Program-made: the position numbers and the translations under genes
Assembly: GCA_019873645.1 (NCBI GenBank)
Contig: JAIOAX010000001.1
Location: 62,001 to 126,000 of the forward strand
Reading direction: 5' to 3'
Origin: Chloroflexota bacterium
GTDB lineage: Bacteria > Chloroflexota > Anaerolineae > B4-G1 > SLSP01
DNA: 64,000 bases
Notes under the pieces: generated by a model
Database searches by the model: none
What the model was told of the DNA's origin: nothing
The model's input: the letters and a program-made list of their open reading frames with translations, nothing else
Shown: positions 44,990 through 53,752 of the stretch, piece by piece
How positions within the stretch are numbered: the first letter of the stretch is position 1
Layout: each line of letters begins with the position of its first letter

Positions 44990-45120
44990 GTTTACCTCCT
45001 GAAAAAAGCCGCTTAAGTGTTTACACATCGGAACGTTGGCACATTCATTGTATACGAAAGCTCAACTTGCGCCATTGCTCATGCAGCCTTGCTTGTTAGC
45101 CCATTTGCGGTTTAATGGGA

Positions 45121-45298
45121 GTAGGAAGTAGGAAGTGACAAGTGCCGATTTGCTCATTCTTTCATTCGCTCATTCGCCGATTCGCTCATTCTTTCATTCG
45201 CTCATTCGCTGATTCGCTGATTCTCTCATTCGCCGATTCGCTCATTCGCTCATTCGCCGATTCGCTCATTCGCCGATTCGCTCATTCGCTGATTCATC
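45121..45298. repeat. Long 8-bp unit cassette upstream of recD2
   Basis: About 150 bp of attcgctcattcgccgattcgctgattc units after a gtaggaagtaggaagtgac stretch. The tandem ends 3 bp before the ATG of recD2 (…gattcatcATG), so no ribosome binding site is visible. Orientation relative to the downstream gene is the same as at 3832-3928. Confidence 0.92.
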
Positions 45299-47578
45299 AT
45301 GTCTGAACAAACTTCACTGCAAACCCTTGAAGGCACGCTTGAACGGCTGACCTTCCAGAACGAAGAGAACGGCTACACGGTCGCCAAACTGGTCCCTAAA
45401 GGTAAAAACTACGAAGTCACCGTGGTGGGCACGCTCACGGGGGTCAATCCCGGTGAATCGGTGCAGCTGCGCGGCGTGTGGACCACGCATCCGCAGTACG
45501 GACGCCAGTTTGAAGTCCGCGAGTATACCGTCCAGCTTCCGGCGACGGTCGAGGGCATCCGCAAGTACCTGGGCAGCGGCCTGATTAAGGGCATAGGGCC
45601 GGTGAACGCCGGGCGCATCGTGGATTATTTCGGCCTCAAGACGCTCGACGTGATCGAGAACGACATCCACCGTCTGCGTGAAGTGCCGGGCATCGGCGAA
45701 AAGCGCACAACCCTGATCGCACGCGCGTGGGAAGAGCAAAAGCACATCAAGGAGATTATGGTCTTCCTGCAAAGTCACGGCGTCAGCACCGGGCTGGCGG
45801 TGAAGATTTACAAGCAATATGCCGATCAGTCGCTCGCCGTGGTGCGCAACGCCCCCTATCGGCTGGCGAAGGACATCTACGGCATTGGCTTCAAAACGGC
45901 GGACAAGATCGCGCAGAAAATGGGCTTCGCCGTAGACGCGCCGGAACGCATCCAGGCCGGGTTGCGCTACGCGCTCGGTGCCTTCAGCGATGAAGGTCAC
46001 TGCTTTGCCTGGCGCGACGACCTCCTCACCGCCGCCGCCGAACTCCTCGAAGTCCCCCGCGAAGCGTGCGAGCCGCAATTGGACGCGCTCATTCGCCTGG
46101 AGGAACTCATCGCGGAGAATGGCGAATCACGAATTACGAATAGTGACTCCGCCTCCAAAATCCAAAATCTAAAATCCAAAATCGAGCAGGCTATTTATCT
46201 TCCCCCATTCCTCTACGCCGAAAAAGGCGTCGCCAACAAGCTGCGGCAATTGCAGACCAGTGCGCGCGACCGGCTGGCGGTTTTCCAGAACGTGGAGTGG
46301 GACAAAGCCTTCGCCTGGCTTGCGGAACGCAATCCCATTCGGCTGGCGGAACAACAGCAGGCGGCGGTGCGCATGGCGCTCACGGAGAAAGTAAGCATCC
46401 TCACCGGTGGCCCCGGCACCGGCAAGACCACCATCACCCGCAGCATCATCCAGCTTTTGCAAGCCAAACGCTGCTCGGTGCTGCTGTGCGCGCCGACGGG
46501 CCGCGCCGCCAAACGCCTGAGCGAGGCGACCGGGCTGGAAGCCAAGACGATTCACCGGCTTCTCGAAGTCAAACCCGCCGAAGGTTTTCGTTTCGCACGC
46601 GACCAGGAGAACCCGCTCGATGCGGATATGATCATCGTGGATGAAACCTCGATGGTGGACATTCTGTTAATGAACCACCTGCTCAAGGCCGTGGAAGCGG
46701 GCAGCCATCTGCTGCTGGTGGGCGACGTGGATCAATTGCCTTCGGTAGGTGCGGGGAACGTGTTGCGTGACCTCATCGCCAGCGCGGTGATTCCGGTCAC
46801 GCGGCTCGATACGATTTTCCGCCAGGCCGAGGACAGCTACATCATCGTCAACGCGCACCGCATCAATCGCGGCGAGATGCCGGTATGCAACGGCCCGGCG
46901 CGCGATTTCTTCTTGTTTGCGGCGGACGATGCCGAACGCGCCGCCGACCTCGTCCTTGACATCGTCGCGCGGCGCATCCCGGCGAAGTTCGGCTACGATG
47001 CCGATCGCGACATCCAGGTGCTCAGCCCGATGCACCGGGGCGCGGCGGGCGTCGGCGAGCTGAACCGGCGCTTGCAAGAGACGCTCAACCCGCCCGACGC
47101 GCGCAAGGCGCAGTCAGTGCACGGCGCGCGCGTGTTCCGCGTGGGCGACCGCGTGATGCAGATTCGCAACGACTACGACCGACAGGTGTTCAACGGCGAC
47201 ATGGGGCGCATCACAGCGCTGGACTTGGAGGAACACACGCTCACGGTCAACTTCGACGGGGCGCTGGTGGGCTACGAGTTCACCGAACTGGACGAGCTGG
47301 TGCACGCCTATGCGGTGAGCATCCACAAATCTCAAGGCTCAGAGTTCCCCGTAGTGGTCATCCCGATTTTGACGCAACACTACATGATGTTGCAGCGCAA
47401 CCTGCTCTACACGGGCGTGACGCGGGCGGAAAAACTCGTCGTTTTGGTGGGGAACCCGCGCGCCATCGCCATCGCGGTGCATAACGACAAAATCGCGCAA
47501 CGCAACACGCGCCTCACCGAGCGGCTGCTGGCGTGGGTGCCATCGTCCGCACGGGGGTATTACAATGGCAGCCAATAG
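45299..47578 (+). CDS. recD2: RecD2-like ATP-dependent DNA helicase
   Basis: A 759-residue SF1B helicase. N-terminal OB-like region (LEGTLERLTFQNEENGYTVAKL), helix-hairpin-helix segment (LREVPGIGEKRTTLIARAW, about 120-145), then the motor: Walker A GGPGTGKTT (about 369-377), LLCAPTGRAAKRL (motif Ia), DMIIVDETSMVDILL (motif II), LVGDVDQLPSVGAGNVLRD (motif III), and the C-terminal UvrD_C_2 end AYAVSIHKSQGSEFPVVV. RecD2 acts in replication-fork and recombination repair in bacteria without RecBC. About 24 residues at 275-298 (NGESRITNSDSASK, QNLKSK) are a translated low-complexity cassette inside a domain linker before the motor. The start codon directly follows a repeat cassette. Confidence 0.92.
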   Translation: MSEQTSLQTLEGTLERLTFQNEENGYTVAKLVPKGKNYEVTVVGTLTGVNPGESVQLRGVWTTHPQYGRQFEVREYTVQLPATVEGIRKYLGSGLIKGIGPVNAGRIVDYFGLKTLDVIENDIHRLREVPGIGEKRTTLIARAWEEQKHIKEIMVFLQSHGVSTGLAVKIYKQYADQSLAVVRNAPYRLAKDIYGIGFKTADKIAQKMGFAVDAPERIQAGLRYALGAFSDEGHCFAWRDDLLTAAAELLEVPREACEPQLDALIRLEELIAENGESRITNSDSASKIQNLKSKIEQAIYLPPFLYAEKGVANKLRQLQTSARDRLAVFQNVEWDKAFAWLAERNPIRLAEQQQAAVRMALTEKVSILTGGPGTGKTTITRSIIQLLQAKRCSVLLCAPTGRAAKRLSEATGLEAKTIHRLLEVKPAEGFRFARDQENPLDADMIIVDETSMVDILLMNHLLKAVEAGSHLLLVGDVDQLPSVGAGNVLRDLIASAVIPVTRLDTIFRQAEDSYIIVNAHRINRGEMPVCNGPARDFFLFAADDAERAADLVLDIVARRIPAKFGYDADRDIQVLSPMHRGAAGVGELNRRLQETLNPPDARKAQSVHGARVFRVGDRVMQIRNDYDRQVFNGDMGRITALDLEEHTLTVNFDGALVGYEFTELDELVHAYAVSIHKSQGSEFPVVVIPILTQHYMMLQRNLLYTGVTRAEKLVVLVGNPRAIAIAVHNDKIAQRNTRLTERLLAWVPSSARGYYNGSQ
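46119..46186 (+). repeat. In-frame low-complexity cassette in recD2
   Basis: ggcgaatcacgaattacgaatag followed by tccaaaatccaaaatctaaaatcc. Translated as GESRITNS and SKIQNLKSKI. It falls between the HhH-containing N-terminal part and the helicase motor, where the B. subtilis and Deinococcus enzymes have no such sequence as far as I recall. Confidence 0.8.
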
Positions 47579-47625
47579 GCGGAAGCGCTGAAGACTAAAT
47601 ATCGGGGAAGATTTACACATCTAGC

Positions 47626-47660
47626 AGGGCGCTGCGCTTATTCAAGGGCAGCGTCCTTTA
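47626..47660 (+). terminator. Possible terminator after recD2
   Basis: agggcgctgc / gcagcgtcct form a 10-bp stem (one G-T wobble) with a 12-nt loop, followed by ttta. It overlaps the end of the convergent DUF5615 gene. Related hairpin sequence (ggcgctgcgctt) occurs at 48713. Confidence 0.35.
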
Positions 47661-48045
47661 TGATGTTGCGGTTCTTCTTTCTCAATGGTAGTGGCGTGAC
47701 GCGCACTCGCCGTTTATCTACAACACAGATAGAGTGTTTCAGGGTTTCTGCAGGCACGATTTGTGGCACTCGCTCTAACAAAGCACACATCTCCACGTCC
47801 GAGTAACTTCCACCGCGAAACAAGATGATGCCAGGTCCACTTGCTGCGCTCAGGGCCAACAATTGTGGGAAATCCAAATCGGCCCTAATCACGATACGAT
47901 GTTCGTTATACGCTAACGCCAACAAGTCAGCATCGGCAGCGCGACCAGCGCCAATGGTATAGGCATGAATTCCACTGTGCCCGTGAGCACGTAATACATC
48001 TAACAATAACGGGGAAACGGGCATATCTAATAATAGCGCTTTCAC
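47638..48045 (-). CDS. DUF5615 PIN-like toxin
   Basis: A 135-residue protein with the DUF5615 layout: N-terminal KALLLDMPVSPLLLDVLRAHGHSGIHAYTIG, then ADADLLALAYNEHRIVIRADLDFPQLL (Asp of the catalytic set in RADLDF), then GIILFRGGSYSDVEMCALLERV. It overlaps the DUF433 gene upstream by 4 bp (ATGA), the standard arrangement for this toxin-antitoxin type. Here the C-terminus carries an extra Arg/Lys-rich tail (RVTPLPLRKKNRNIIKD). Confidence 0.85.
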   Translation of the reverse strand: MKALLLDMPVSPLLLDVLRAHGHSGIHAYTIGAGRAADADLLALAYNEHRIVIRADLDFPQLLALSAASGPGIILFRGGSYSDVEMCALLERVPQIVPAETLKHSICVVDKRRVRVTPLPLRKKNRNIIKDAALE

Positions 48046-48317
48046 ATTGCCAACTCCAGTACCGGGGCATCGGTCAGATAGACTGCATAATTCAACGCTG
48101 CGTCAATATCTTCAGCTTCCAGGTATGGGTAAGATCGCAAAATAGTTTCTGGCGTCTCGCCAGCCGCTAACAACCCTAGCAATCGGGACACTGGAAAGCG
48201 CAATCCGCGGATGCACGGCTTGCCGCCACATACCGCCGGGTTCATAGTGATGCGTGAAAATCCGAACCCTCCTCCATATTCTAGCTCTGTGAGGATAGTA
48301 TCCATTTGTGTTTCCAT
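48042..48317 (-). CDS. DUF433 antitoxin
   Basis: A 91-residue protein: RITMNPAVCGGKPCIRGLRFPVSRLLGLLAAGETPETILRSYPYLEAEDIDAALNYA is the full DUF433 core. The N-terminal 20 residues (METQMDTILTELEYGG...) are an extension; the internal ATG at codon 5 is an alternative start. It is followed by its DUF5615 partner with a 4-bp overlap. A frameshifted second DUF433 lies just upstream at 48397-48632. Confidence 0.85.
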   Translation of the reverse strand: METQMDTILTELEYGGGFGFSRITMNPAVCGGKPCIRGLRFPVSRLLGLLAAGETPETILRSYPYLEAEDIDAALNYAVYLTDAPVLELAM

Positions 48318-48396
48318 AACGATCCCCCATATCTACAACTTGATTGTTTACTCTCATTATACACGCGCTTTTATCGGTGCGATGAAGGCGTTATCT

Positions 48397-48632
48397 TTAT
48401 CCTGGAACTCCTGCTGGCATATAAACAACATCCTCAAACGTCCAGGCAGCATAGCGTAAGGCTTGCTGAATATCTGCCTCTTCCAGGTCGGGATACTCAT
48501 CCAGGATTTCCGCAACCGTCATCCCGTTGGCGACCAGATTCACGATCAGCGACACGGAAATGCGCATTTTCCGAATACAGGCTTTTCCCCTAAGATTTGT
48601 GGATCAAATGTAATGCGGTCGAATCCTAACAT
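48397..48632 (-). pseudogene. Frameshifted DUF433 antitoxin
   Basis: Starts with ggagg then ATG at 48632 (MLGFDRITFDPQILG). The frame breaks in a ggggaaaa run; in the next frame it continues as GKACIRKMRISVSLIVNLVANGMT and EILDEYPDLEEADIQQALRYAAW to a stop at 48397. A single 1-nt shift restores a complete DUF433 protein of about 78 residues. No toxin gene follows directly. It is likely a relic whose partner was lost, or a real frameshift gene if the run slips. Confidence 0.75.
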
Positions 48633-48704
48633 AACGACCTCCTTTGCAGGTTTTGACTGATAACGTAAGTGTACCACAAGTTTAGGCGGCGGCGAACGGC
48701 GATT

Positions 48705-48740
48705 TGCATAAAGGCGCTGCGCTTGGGTAAGCGCAGCGCC
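48705..48740 (-). terminator. Intrinsic terminator, minus strand
   Basis: A 12-bp perfect stem (ggcgctgcgctt at 48713-48724, aagcgcagcgcc at 48729-48740), loop gggt, with a tttat tail on the minus strand. It lies 22 bp after the stop codon of the oxidoreductase gene. Confidence 0.75.
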
Positions 48741-48762
48741 TCTGCGTGATCTTTATACCCGG

Positions 48763-50007
48763 TTACAGCGTGACTACCCGTTTCTCCTTCCGCGCTTGCT
48801 CCGCCGCGAAAACCATCAAATGCGATTCCAGCGTCTCATCCGGGCCGGAGAGAATCTGGCTTTGATCCTCGTCAAGCAATGCCTGACTGAAGTGCTGCAT
48901 CAGCCAGTAGTCGCCGCCGCCATGCCCGCCGAGGATCGAGGCGTCGCCGGTCGCCGTGTCTAGCGTCTCCGTGCTGTCGGTCATAAAGTTGTAGTGGTGG
49001 ATGAAGCGTCCGTCACAGGTCAGCTCCCCGCGCGTGCCGAAAAGTCGCGTCTCACGGTCGCGCATGCGCGTGAAAGCCATCATCGTGAAGGTGGCCGTCC
49101 GGTCGCCCACAAACTGTAGATTGACTACCTGGTTATCCACCACGTCGTTGTCGCAGGCGTAGACGCAGCGCCCATAAGGACCGGTGCGCAGCGCCTCCAG
49201 CACGCTCTCGCGGGTGACGTGGGGCGTGAGCACGTCCACGGGCCAGCCGGTGTAGCCACGCTCCAACGCCGTCAGGTAAATGCGTTTGGCGGAATAGGGA
49301 CAGTTCGGCTCGACGGCGCAATCGAGGCAACGGTCGCTCGCGCCCTGCGGTTGCTGATCCTTGCGGAAATGCTTCAACGTACCGAAGGAGGACACCGCTT
49401 CGCAAGGGACGCCCATCATATAGCGCAGCCAATCCAGATCGTGGCAGGATTTGGTGAGCAACATTGGGCCGGATTCACCCTCGTTGCGCCAGTTGCCGCG
49501 CACGAAGGAGTGCGCTTGATGCCAGAAGCCCACCGGCTCGAGGTGTTGGATACTGACCAGATCGCCGATGACGCCGGCTTCGAGCATCGCCTTAAGCCGC
49601 TGCGTGAAGCGCGTGTAGCGCATCACGTGACACACGCCGAAGAGGATGCCGGCCGCTTTGACCGTTGCAACAATCGCGCGACACTCCTCCGGCGTAGGAG
49701 CCATCGGCTTTTCCAGCAGCACGTGATAGCCAAGCTCCGCAAACGCAATTGCCGGTTCGGTGTGCATCCGATCCTGTGTGGCGATGATGACCGCGTCCGC
49801 GAATTTGGGCCGCGCGGCAGCATCCTTCCAATCCGTGAAAACGTTGCTCGCGGGGATGCTGTGCGCGTTCACCAACCGTTCGCGATAAGCGTCACGCGGC
49901 TCCGCCACGCCGATCACCTGTCCCCGGTCGGGGAATTCGCGGAAATACGTCGCGTAGCCCGTGCCACGCGATCCTGCGCCGATGATGAGAATTTTGGGGT
50001 TGTGCAT
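48763..50007 (-). CDS. Gfo/Idh/MocA-family NAD(P)-dependent oxidoreductase
   Basis: A 414-residue protein. N-terminal Rossmann ILIIGAGSRGTGYATYF (about 5-21), then the EKPMAPTPEECRAIV motif with the conserved Lys of the family (about residue 96), and the sugar-binding second domain (FVRGNWRNEGESGPMLLTKSCHDLDWLRYMMG). It carries a Cys cluster (RCLDCAVEPNCPYSAKRIY, about 222-245) seen in a subset of these enzymes. They oxidise or reduce a hydroxyl of a sugar or inositol; the substrate is unknown. RBS aaggag lies about 6 nt upstream. Single gene with its own terminator. Confidence 0.88.
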   Translation of the reverse strand: MHNPKILIIGAGSRGTGYATYFREFPDRGQVIGVAEPRDAYRERLVNAHSIPASNVFTDWKDAAARPKFADAVIIATQDRMHTEPAIAFAELGYHVLLEKPMAPTPEECRAIVATVKAAGILFGVCHVMRYTRFTQRLKAMLEAGVIGDLVSIQHLEPVGFWHQAHSFVRGNWRNEGESGPMLLTKSCHDLDWLRYMMGVPCEAVSSFGTLKHFRKDQQPQGASDRCLDCAVEPNCPYSAKRIYLTALERGYTGWPVDVLTPHVTRESVLEALRTGPYGRCVYACDNDVVDNQVVNLQFVGDRTATFTMMAFTRMRDRETRLFGTRGELTCDGRFIHHYNFMTDSTETLDTATGDASILGGHGGGDYWLMQHFSQALLDEDQSQILSGPDETLESHLMVFAAEQARKEKRVVTL

Positions 50008-50118
50008 AGAGTCTCCTTAGTCAAGCAGTCTGATAGTCGTTAGTCATATAGTCACTGTCATTCAAGCACGGCTAAGCTGTCGACTGATGTTGAGCCAATG
50101 ACAATAGCATAATGCGTT

Positions 50119-50391
50119 TTATTCAAACAAATCTGCATGTGAACCGGTGCGCTCGAGAATAATCTCGGTCTCGGTCAGTTTGTAGATCAGAAGCCAATCT
50201 GGTTCAAGATGACACTCTCGTCGCCCAACGTAATTTCCTATCAGTGCGTGGTCGCGGTAATGCGCAGGTAAGGGCACTTCAGCTACGAGGAGGTTAATCA
50301 ATGTTTTGAATTTTTCAAGATCTTTGCCACGCTTACGCATGCGCTTCAAGTCGCGGTTGAAACATGTCGTAAAGGCGAGCGCCCGGGTCAT
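50119..50391 (-). CDS. yafQ: YafQ-type mRNA interferase toxin
   Basis: A 90-residue RelE-superfamily toxin. Conserved YafQ features: FNRDLKRMRKRGKDLEKF, RECHLEPDWLLIYKL and the C-terminal RTGSHADLF with the catalytic histidine (about residue 85). YafQ toxins cleave translated mRNA on the ribosome. It overlaps the antitoxin gene by 4 bp, antitoxin first. All expected residues appear present. Confidence 0.9.
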   Translation of the reverse strand: MTRALAFTTCFNRDLKRMRKRGKDLEKFKTLINLLVAEVPLPAHYRDHALIGNYVGRRECHLEPDWLLIYKLTETEIILERTGSHADLFE

Positions 50392-50648
50392 AGCTCTAGC
50401 GCCTTGAACAATGCATCCACATCAGCGACATGCACAAGGTTACGCCCGGCATCGGTATCCTCAAACGTTTGACGGGTTTCTGCATTAGGAATTTCTACCG
50501 CAAAAGGTAAACCGTTTCGCAATCGCACTTGTTTGTAAAACAAGGTCAGTGCTTCTGTAACGGATAATCCTAACTGCGAGAAAATACTTTCTACCTCGGA
50601 TTTGAGCTCTGGTTCTATTCGCGCGTGTATAGTTGCTGTTTTGCCCAT
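50388..50648 (-). CDS. dinJ: RelB/DinJ-type antitoxin
   Basis: An 86-residue ribbon-helix-helix antitoxin: KTATIHARIEPELKSEVESIFSQLGLSVTEALTLFYKQV forms the strand-helix-helix dimer and DNA-binding unit; the C-terminal half (FAVEIPNAETRQTF...) wraps the toxin. The ATG at 50648 follows ggagg by about 7 nt; an in-frame longer start upstream would override the promoter and operator at 50667-50695. Confidence 0.9.
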   Translation of the reverse strand: MGKTATIHARIEPELKSEVESIFSQLGLSVTEALTLFYKQVRLRNGLPFAVEIPNAETRQTFEDTDAGRNLVHVADVDALFKALEL

Positions 50649-50666
50649 TGTTTCACCTCCACTTTC

Positions 50667-50695
50667 ATTGTAGCGCAAATGTGCTACAAGATCAA
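50667..50695 (-). promoter_or_regulatory. Promoter with operator of dinJ-yafQ
   Basis: On the minus strand TTGATC (-35, 50690-50695) and TACAAT (-10, 50667-50672) are 17 bp apart. The inverted repeat TGTAGC-N8-GCTACA at 50669-50688 overlaps the -10, as expected for autorepression by the ribbon-helix-helix antitoxin. Confidence 0.65.
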
Positions 50696-50722
50696 GAGGG
50701 CAAGGCATTTTTTCTCCCTGGT

Positions 50723-52033
50723 TTACCCCCTAAATCGCTGCAGCGTCTCCAGCAACACCTGCGTTCCCCATTCCAGCGTCGCCACAGGGACACGTTCATC
50801 GGCGGCATGGATCGTCTTGATCAGTTCGTCAGGAATCTGCATCGGGATGAAGCCGTAGGACTGGATGCCGAGTCGGGCGAAGTGCCGCGCGTCGGTGACG
50901 CCGGAGACCAGATACGGCACGGGGATGCCTTCTGGGTCAGCCTTGCGGACGATGTCAGCAAGCACGGTGTAGCGCTCCATATCCGCCGGTTCCGGGCCGG
51001 GTTCGTAACGTTCGACAACCAGGTCAACATCGTCGCCGAGCAGCGCGCGCAGTTCGCGCAGCATATCGTCGGGCGTGAAGCCCGGCAGCAGCCGCCCGTC
51101 CAGGCCAAGTGTGATCTCGCCGGGGATGACGTTGATCTTTTCGCCGCCGCGCACGATGGTGGGACTGACGGTGTTGTGCAGGCTGGCGCTGAGCTGTTCC
51201 CCTTTGTCGCCGAGCATGTCCAGCACGCGGTCGGTCAACGCAGGGTTGAGCAACTGCCGCAGGACGACGTTTTGTGGGAAGGGCAGCGCATCGCCCATAC
51301 CGGCAATCATCGCGTGGGCCACCGGCGTCACGTGAACGGGCAGTCGCTTGCGGTCGAGGATGCGCAACGCCCGCGCCAGCTTCGCCATAGCCTGTCCGCG
51401 CAGCGGCACGGAACCGTGGCCGGCGCGTCCGCGCACGGTCAGGCGCATCCAGCAGATTTGTTTTTCGGCGAGCATGATAACGTAAAACTTCTTGCCGCCG
51501 ATGGTGATCGAAACGCCGCCGCCTTCACCGATGGCAAAGCGCGCACCCGCGAACTGCTCCGGGTGTTCTTCGACCAGAAACTTTGCGCCGTATTCGGCGC
51601 CGGCCTCCTCGTCGGCCAGCGCGGTGAAGATGATGTCGCCGGGCGGGACGATGCCTTGCGCCTTCGCGCGCAGCAGCGCGACGGTCATCATCGCCGCCGC
51701 ACCTTTGTCGTCAAGCGTGCCGCGCCCCCACAGCACGCCGTCGACGATCTCGGCGGCGAAGGGTGGATGCTGCCAGGTCTGCTCTGCCGTCGTGACCACG
51801 TCCACGTGCGCCTGCCAGATGACGGGCGGCGCTTCGCCGCGACCGGGCAGGCGGGTGATGAGATTCGTCCGCTCTGCCGTTTTTCCGAGGACGGTGGTGG
51901 TAAAACCGGCTTTCTTGAAAAGGTCATTGAGATAGCTGATGCAGGCTGCTTCGTTGCCGGGTGGATTGGTCGTATCGAAGCGCACCAGGGTTTGCAATAA
52001 TTCCACAGGATTGGGTACAGTCGTTCCGTTCAA
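50723..52033 (-). CDS. M20 family metallopeptidase (ArgE/DapE/carboxypeptidase type)
   Basis: A 436-residue protein. Di-zinc ligands of the family: His in VIWQAHVDVV, bridging Asp in GRGTLDDKGAAA, catalytic Glu and ligand Glu in FTALADEEAGAEYG; lid domain insertion with His in GRAGHGSVPLRGQAMAKLARAL (substrate-binding region). Aminoacylase/peptidase-type substrates are likely. The start is a TTG at 52033, 9 nt after ggagga; no ATG in frame is better placed. It is followed on the same strand by the dinJ-yafQ pair. Confidence 0.88.
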   Translation of the reverse strand: MNGTTVPNPVELLQTLVRFDTTNPPGNEAACISYLNDLFKKAGFTTTVLGKTAERTNLITRLPGRGEAPPVIWQAHVDVVTTAEQTWQHPPFAAEIVDGVLWGRGTLDDKGAAAMMTVALLRAKAQGIVPPGDIIFTALADEEAGAEYGAKFLVEEHPEQFAGARFAIGEGGGVSITIGGKKFYVIMLAEKQICWMRLTVRGRAGHGSVPLRGQAMAKLARALRILDRKRLPVHVTPVAHAMIAGMGDALPFPQNVVLRQLLNPALTDRVLDMLGDKGEQLSASLHNTVSPTIVRGGEKINVIPGEITLGLDGRLLPGFTPDDMLRELRALLGDDVDLVVERYEPGPEPADMERYTVLADIVRKADPEGIPVPYLVSGVTDARHFARLGIQSYGFIPMQIPDELIKTIHAADERVPVATLEWGTQVLLETLQRFRG

Positions 52034-52062
52034 GTCTTACGTCCTCCAGAATAAAAAATGAA

Positions 52063-52133
52063 CCACGAATCTGCACTCATTTTCACGAACAGAAAACGAG
52101 ATTAGTGTAGATTCGTGAAGATTCGTGGTCAGA
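52063..52133. repeat. Inverted ccacgaatc repeat
   Basis: aaccacgaatctgcactca on the left and gtagattcgtgaagattcgtggt on the right form an imperfect inverted repeat. A related copy is at 57799-57847 (accacgaatctacgctcat ... gcagattcgtggc), which shows it is another dispersed family, found between genes. Confidence 0.75.
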
Positions 52134-52158
52134 ATGGTCTCTTGCGGTTAAATTTTGG

Positions 52159-53586
52159 TCAATTTTGCGAATAGTCAAGCATCACGGGCAGCCAAAGCGT
52201 AAACGTGCTTCCGACGCCCGGCGTACTCTCAACTTCGATGCGCCCGCCGTGGGCGGCGACCAGGTCGCGGGCAATGCTCAGTCCCAGGCCCATGCCTTGG
52301 GGAAAACGGCGGCTAGATGGCCCGCGATAGAACGGCTCGAAGATGCGCACCTGTTCCTCCGGTGGGATGCCTATGCCCGTATCGCGCACCCGGATCCACA
52401 CGTCCTTTGCCCCGGTTCCTGCACTGACGGTGACTTCGCCGCCAGGCAGCGTGTATTTGATGGCATTGCTGATGATGTTGCCGAGCGCCTGTCTGATCCG
52501 GTCGGCGTCAATGTGGAGTTCAGGCAAGTCGTCGGGGATGTCCGTTTGCCAGTGCAAACCTTTATCTTGCGCCGCCTCACGCCAGGTCGCCAGCTCCTGT
52601 ATCAGCCAGAGGCTAATCGCTACGGGTTTGCGCGCCAGCTCCAGCGGGCCGAGCGCCTGATCGTAGAGTTGGGTGAGGTCATCGAGCAGCCGACGCATCA
52701 ACTTGATTTGCCCTTCCATGCCCTCCAGTAATTCTGTACGCAAAGCTACATCCTGCGCCGCACCCCCGACGAGGGCCTGTGTGGCCGAAAGGAGCGCGCC
52801 CAAGGGCCGCCCCAGTTCGTGAACGAGATTTGCCAGCAGGCGTTGGCGTGATTTCTCCAGATCACGCCGTTGTTCGGTGAGCGCGTTGAACGCCCGCAAC
52901 AGCATACGGACCTCATTGGGCCCCTGTTCGGGCAGTGCACTTAAAGGATGCCCTTCGGCCATTTGCGAGACGGCACGCGTCGCACGGCGCAATGGGCGCG
53001 CCAGGTCTACCGCCAACACCCATCCGACAAGGACACCGATGAGCATCCCGCCGGCCAGCACCCACAGGATCAACGTCCGCGTGCGCGGGAAGCGCGCATA
53101 GACGCTGGACAGCGGGTCGGTGAGGCGGATAACGCCGATCACGTCAAATGTTGGGCCGATAACGGGCATCAACACTTCCGCGGCGCCGGTGCCAGGGCGT
53201 TCGCCGTAATCCACCCGTAATGTCTGGCGCGTGAGCACCGTCTCTTGTAGACCAGGGACATCCAATACTTCCCCCAATTGGTCGCGGTAAGCCGGGTCGT
53301 TAGTCGCCAGCAACTGACCGTCGGCGCTGAGCATCATCAGGCGCGCCGAGAGCCGTCCGCCCACCTGCAAGACGAAGGCCGCAGCCTGCACCGGGTTGTA
53401 CCAGATTTGCGGATTCTGCGCGGCGGCGGCCGCCACCAATGCGGCTTGCAATTCCAACTCGTTCGAGGAGCTTGCCAGCAGTACTTGCGTCTCCAGCAGG
53501 TATGTCAGCGCCACCCCGACGAGCGGAATCACAATGATCAACGGTATAACATGGCTCAGGATAAGCCGTCCGCGCAACGAGCGCAT
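52159..53586 (-). CDS. Sensor histidine kinase
   Basis: A 475-residue membrane kinase. Helix 1 at about 8-33, an extracytoplasmic domain (34-165), helix 2 (about 168-192), a HAMP domain (193-245), the phosphoacceptor His in LANLVHELGRPLGALL (about 255), and the HATPase domain with N-box GNIISNAIKYTLPGGE, G1-box RVRDTGIGIP and G2-box QGMGLGLSIARDLVAAHGG. The partner response regulator at 53742-54431 stands directly upstream on the same strand. The gap between them is a repeat cassette. Confidence 0.93.
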   Translation of the reverse strand: MRSLRGRLILSHVIPLIIVIPLVGVALTYLLETQVLLASSSNELELQAALVAAAAAQNPQIWYNPVQAAAFVLQVGGRLSARLMMLSADGQLLATNDPAYRDQLGEVLDVPGLQETVLTRQTLRVDYGERPGTGAAEVLMPVIGPTFDVIGVIRLTDPLSSVYARFPRTRTLILWVLAGGMLIGVLVGWVLAVDLARPLRRATRAVSQMAEGHPLSALPEQGPNEVRMLLRAFNALTEQRRDLEKSRQRLLANLVHELGRPLGALLSATQALVGGAAQDVALRTELLEGMEGQIKLMRRLLDDLTQLYDQALGPLELARKPVAISLWLIQELATWREAAQDKGLHWQTDIPDDLPELHIDADRIRQALGNIISNAIKYTLPGGEVTVSAGTGAKDVWIRVRDTGIGIPPEEQVRIFEPFYRGPSSRRFPQGMGLGLSIARDLVAAHGGRIEVESTPGVGSTFTLWLPVMLDYSQN

Positions 53587-53589
53587 AAG

Positions 53590-53752
53590 TTCCTCCTATA
53601 GTCAGATAGTCCTTAGTCGGACAGTCTTGAGTCGGATAGTCTTGAGTCGGGTAATTGGAACGACGCCAACTGCCTGGCTACCTAACTATCGGACAACATG
53701 ACTAACTGACTCCCCAACTACTTGACTACTTGACTACCTGACTATTCAACTA
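53590..53752. repeat. gactacttgactacctgact-type cassette
   Basis: Units such as gtcagatagtccttagtcgg and actacttgactacctgactat. The right end supplies the TAG stop of the response regulator gene (GYKLVE then tag from gaatagtcaggtag). It lies between the two genes of the two-component system. The same unit type occurs at 16957-17005. Confidence 0.88.

Noticed and set aside
45150-45298. Possible CRISPR array
   Set aside because: Units are 8 bp with no unique spacers of 30 bp or so, and no cas genes are present; it is a tandem low-complexity cassette.
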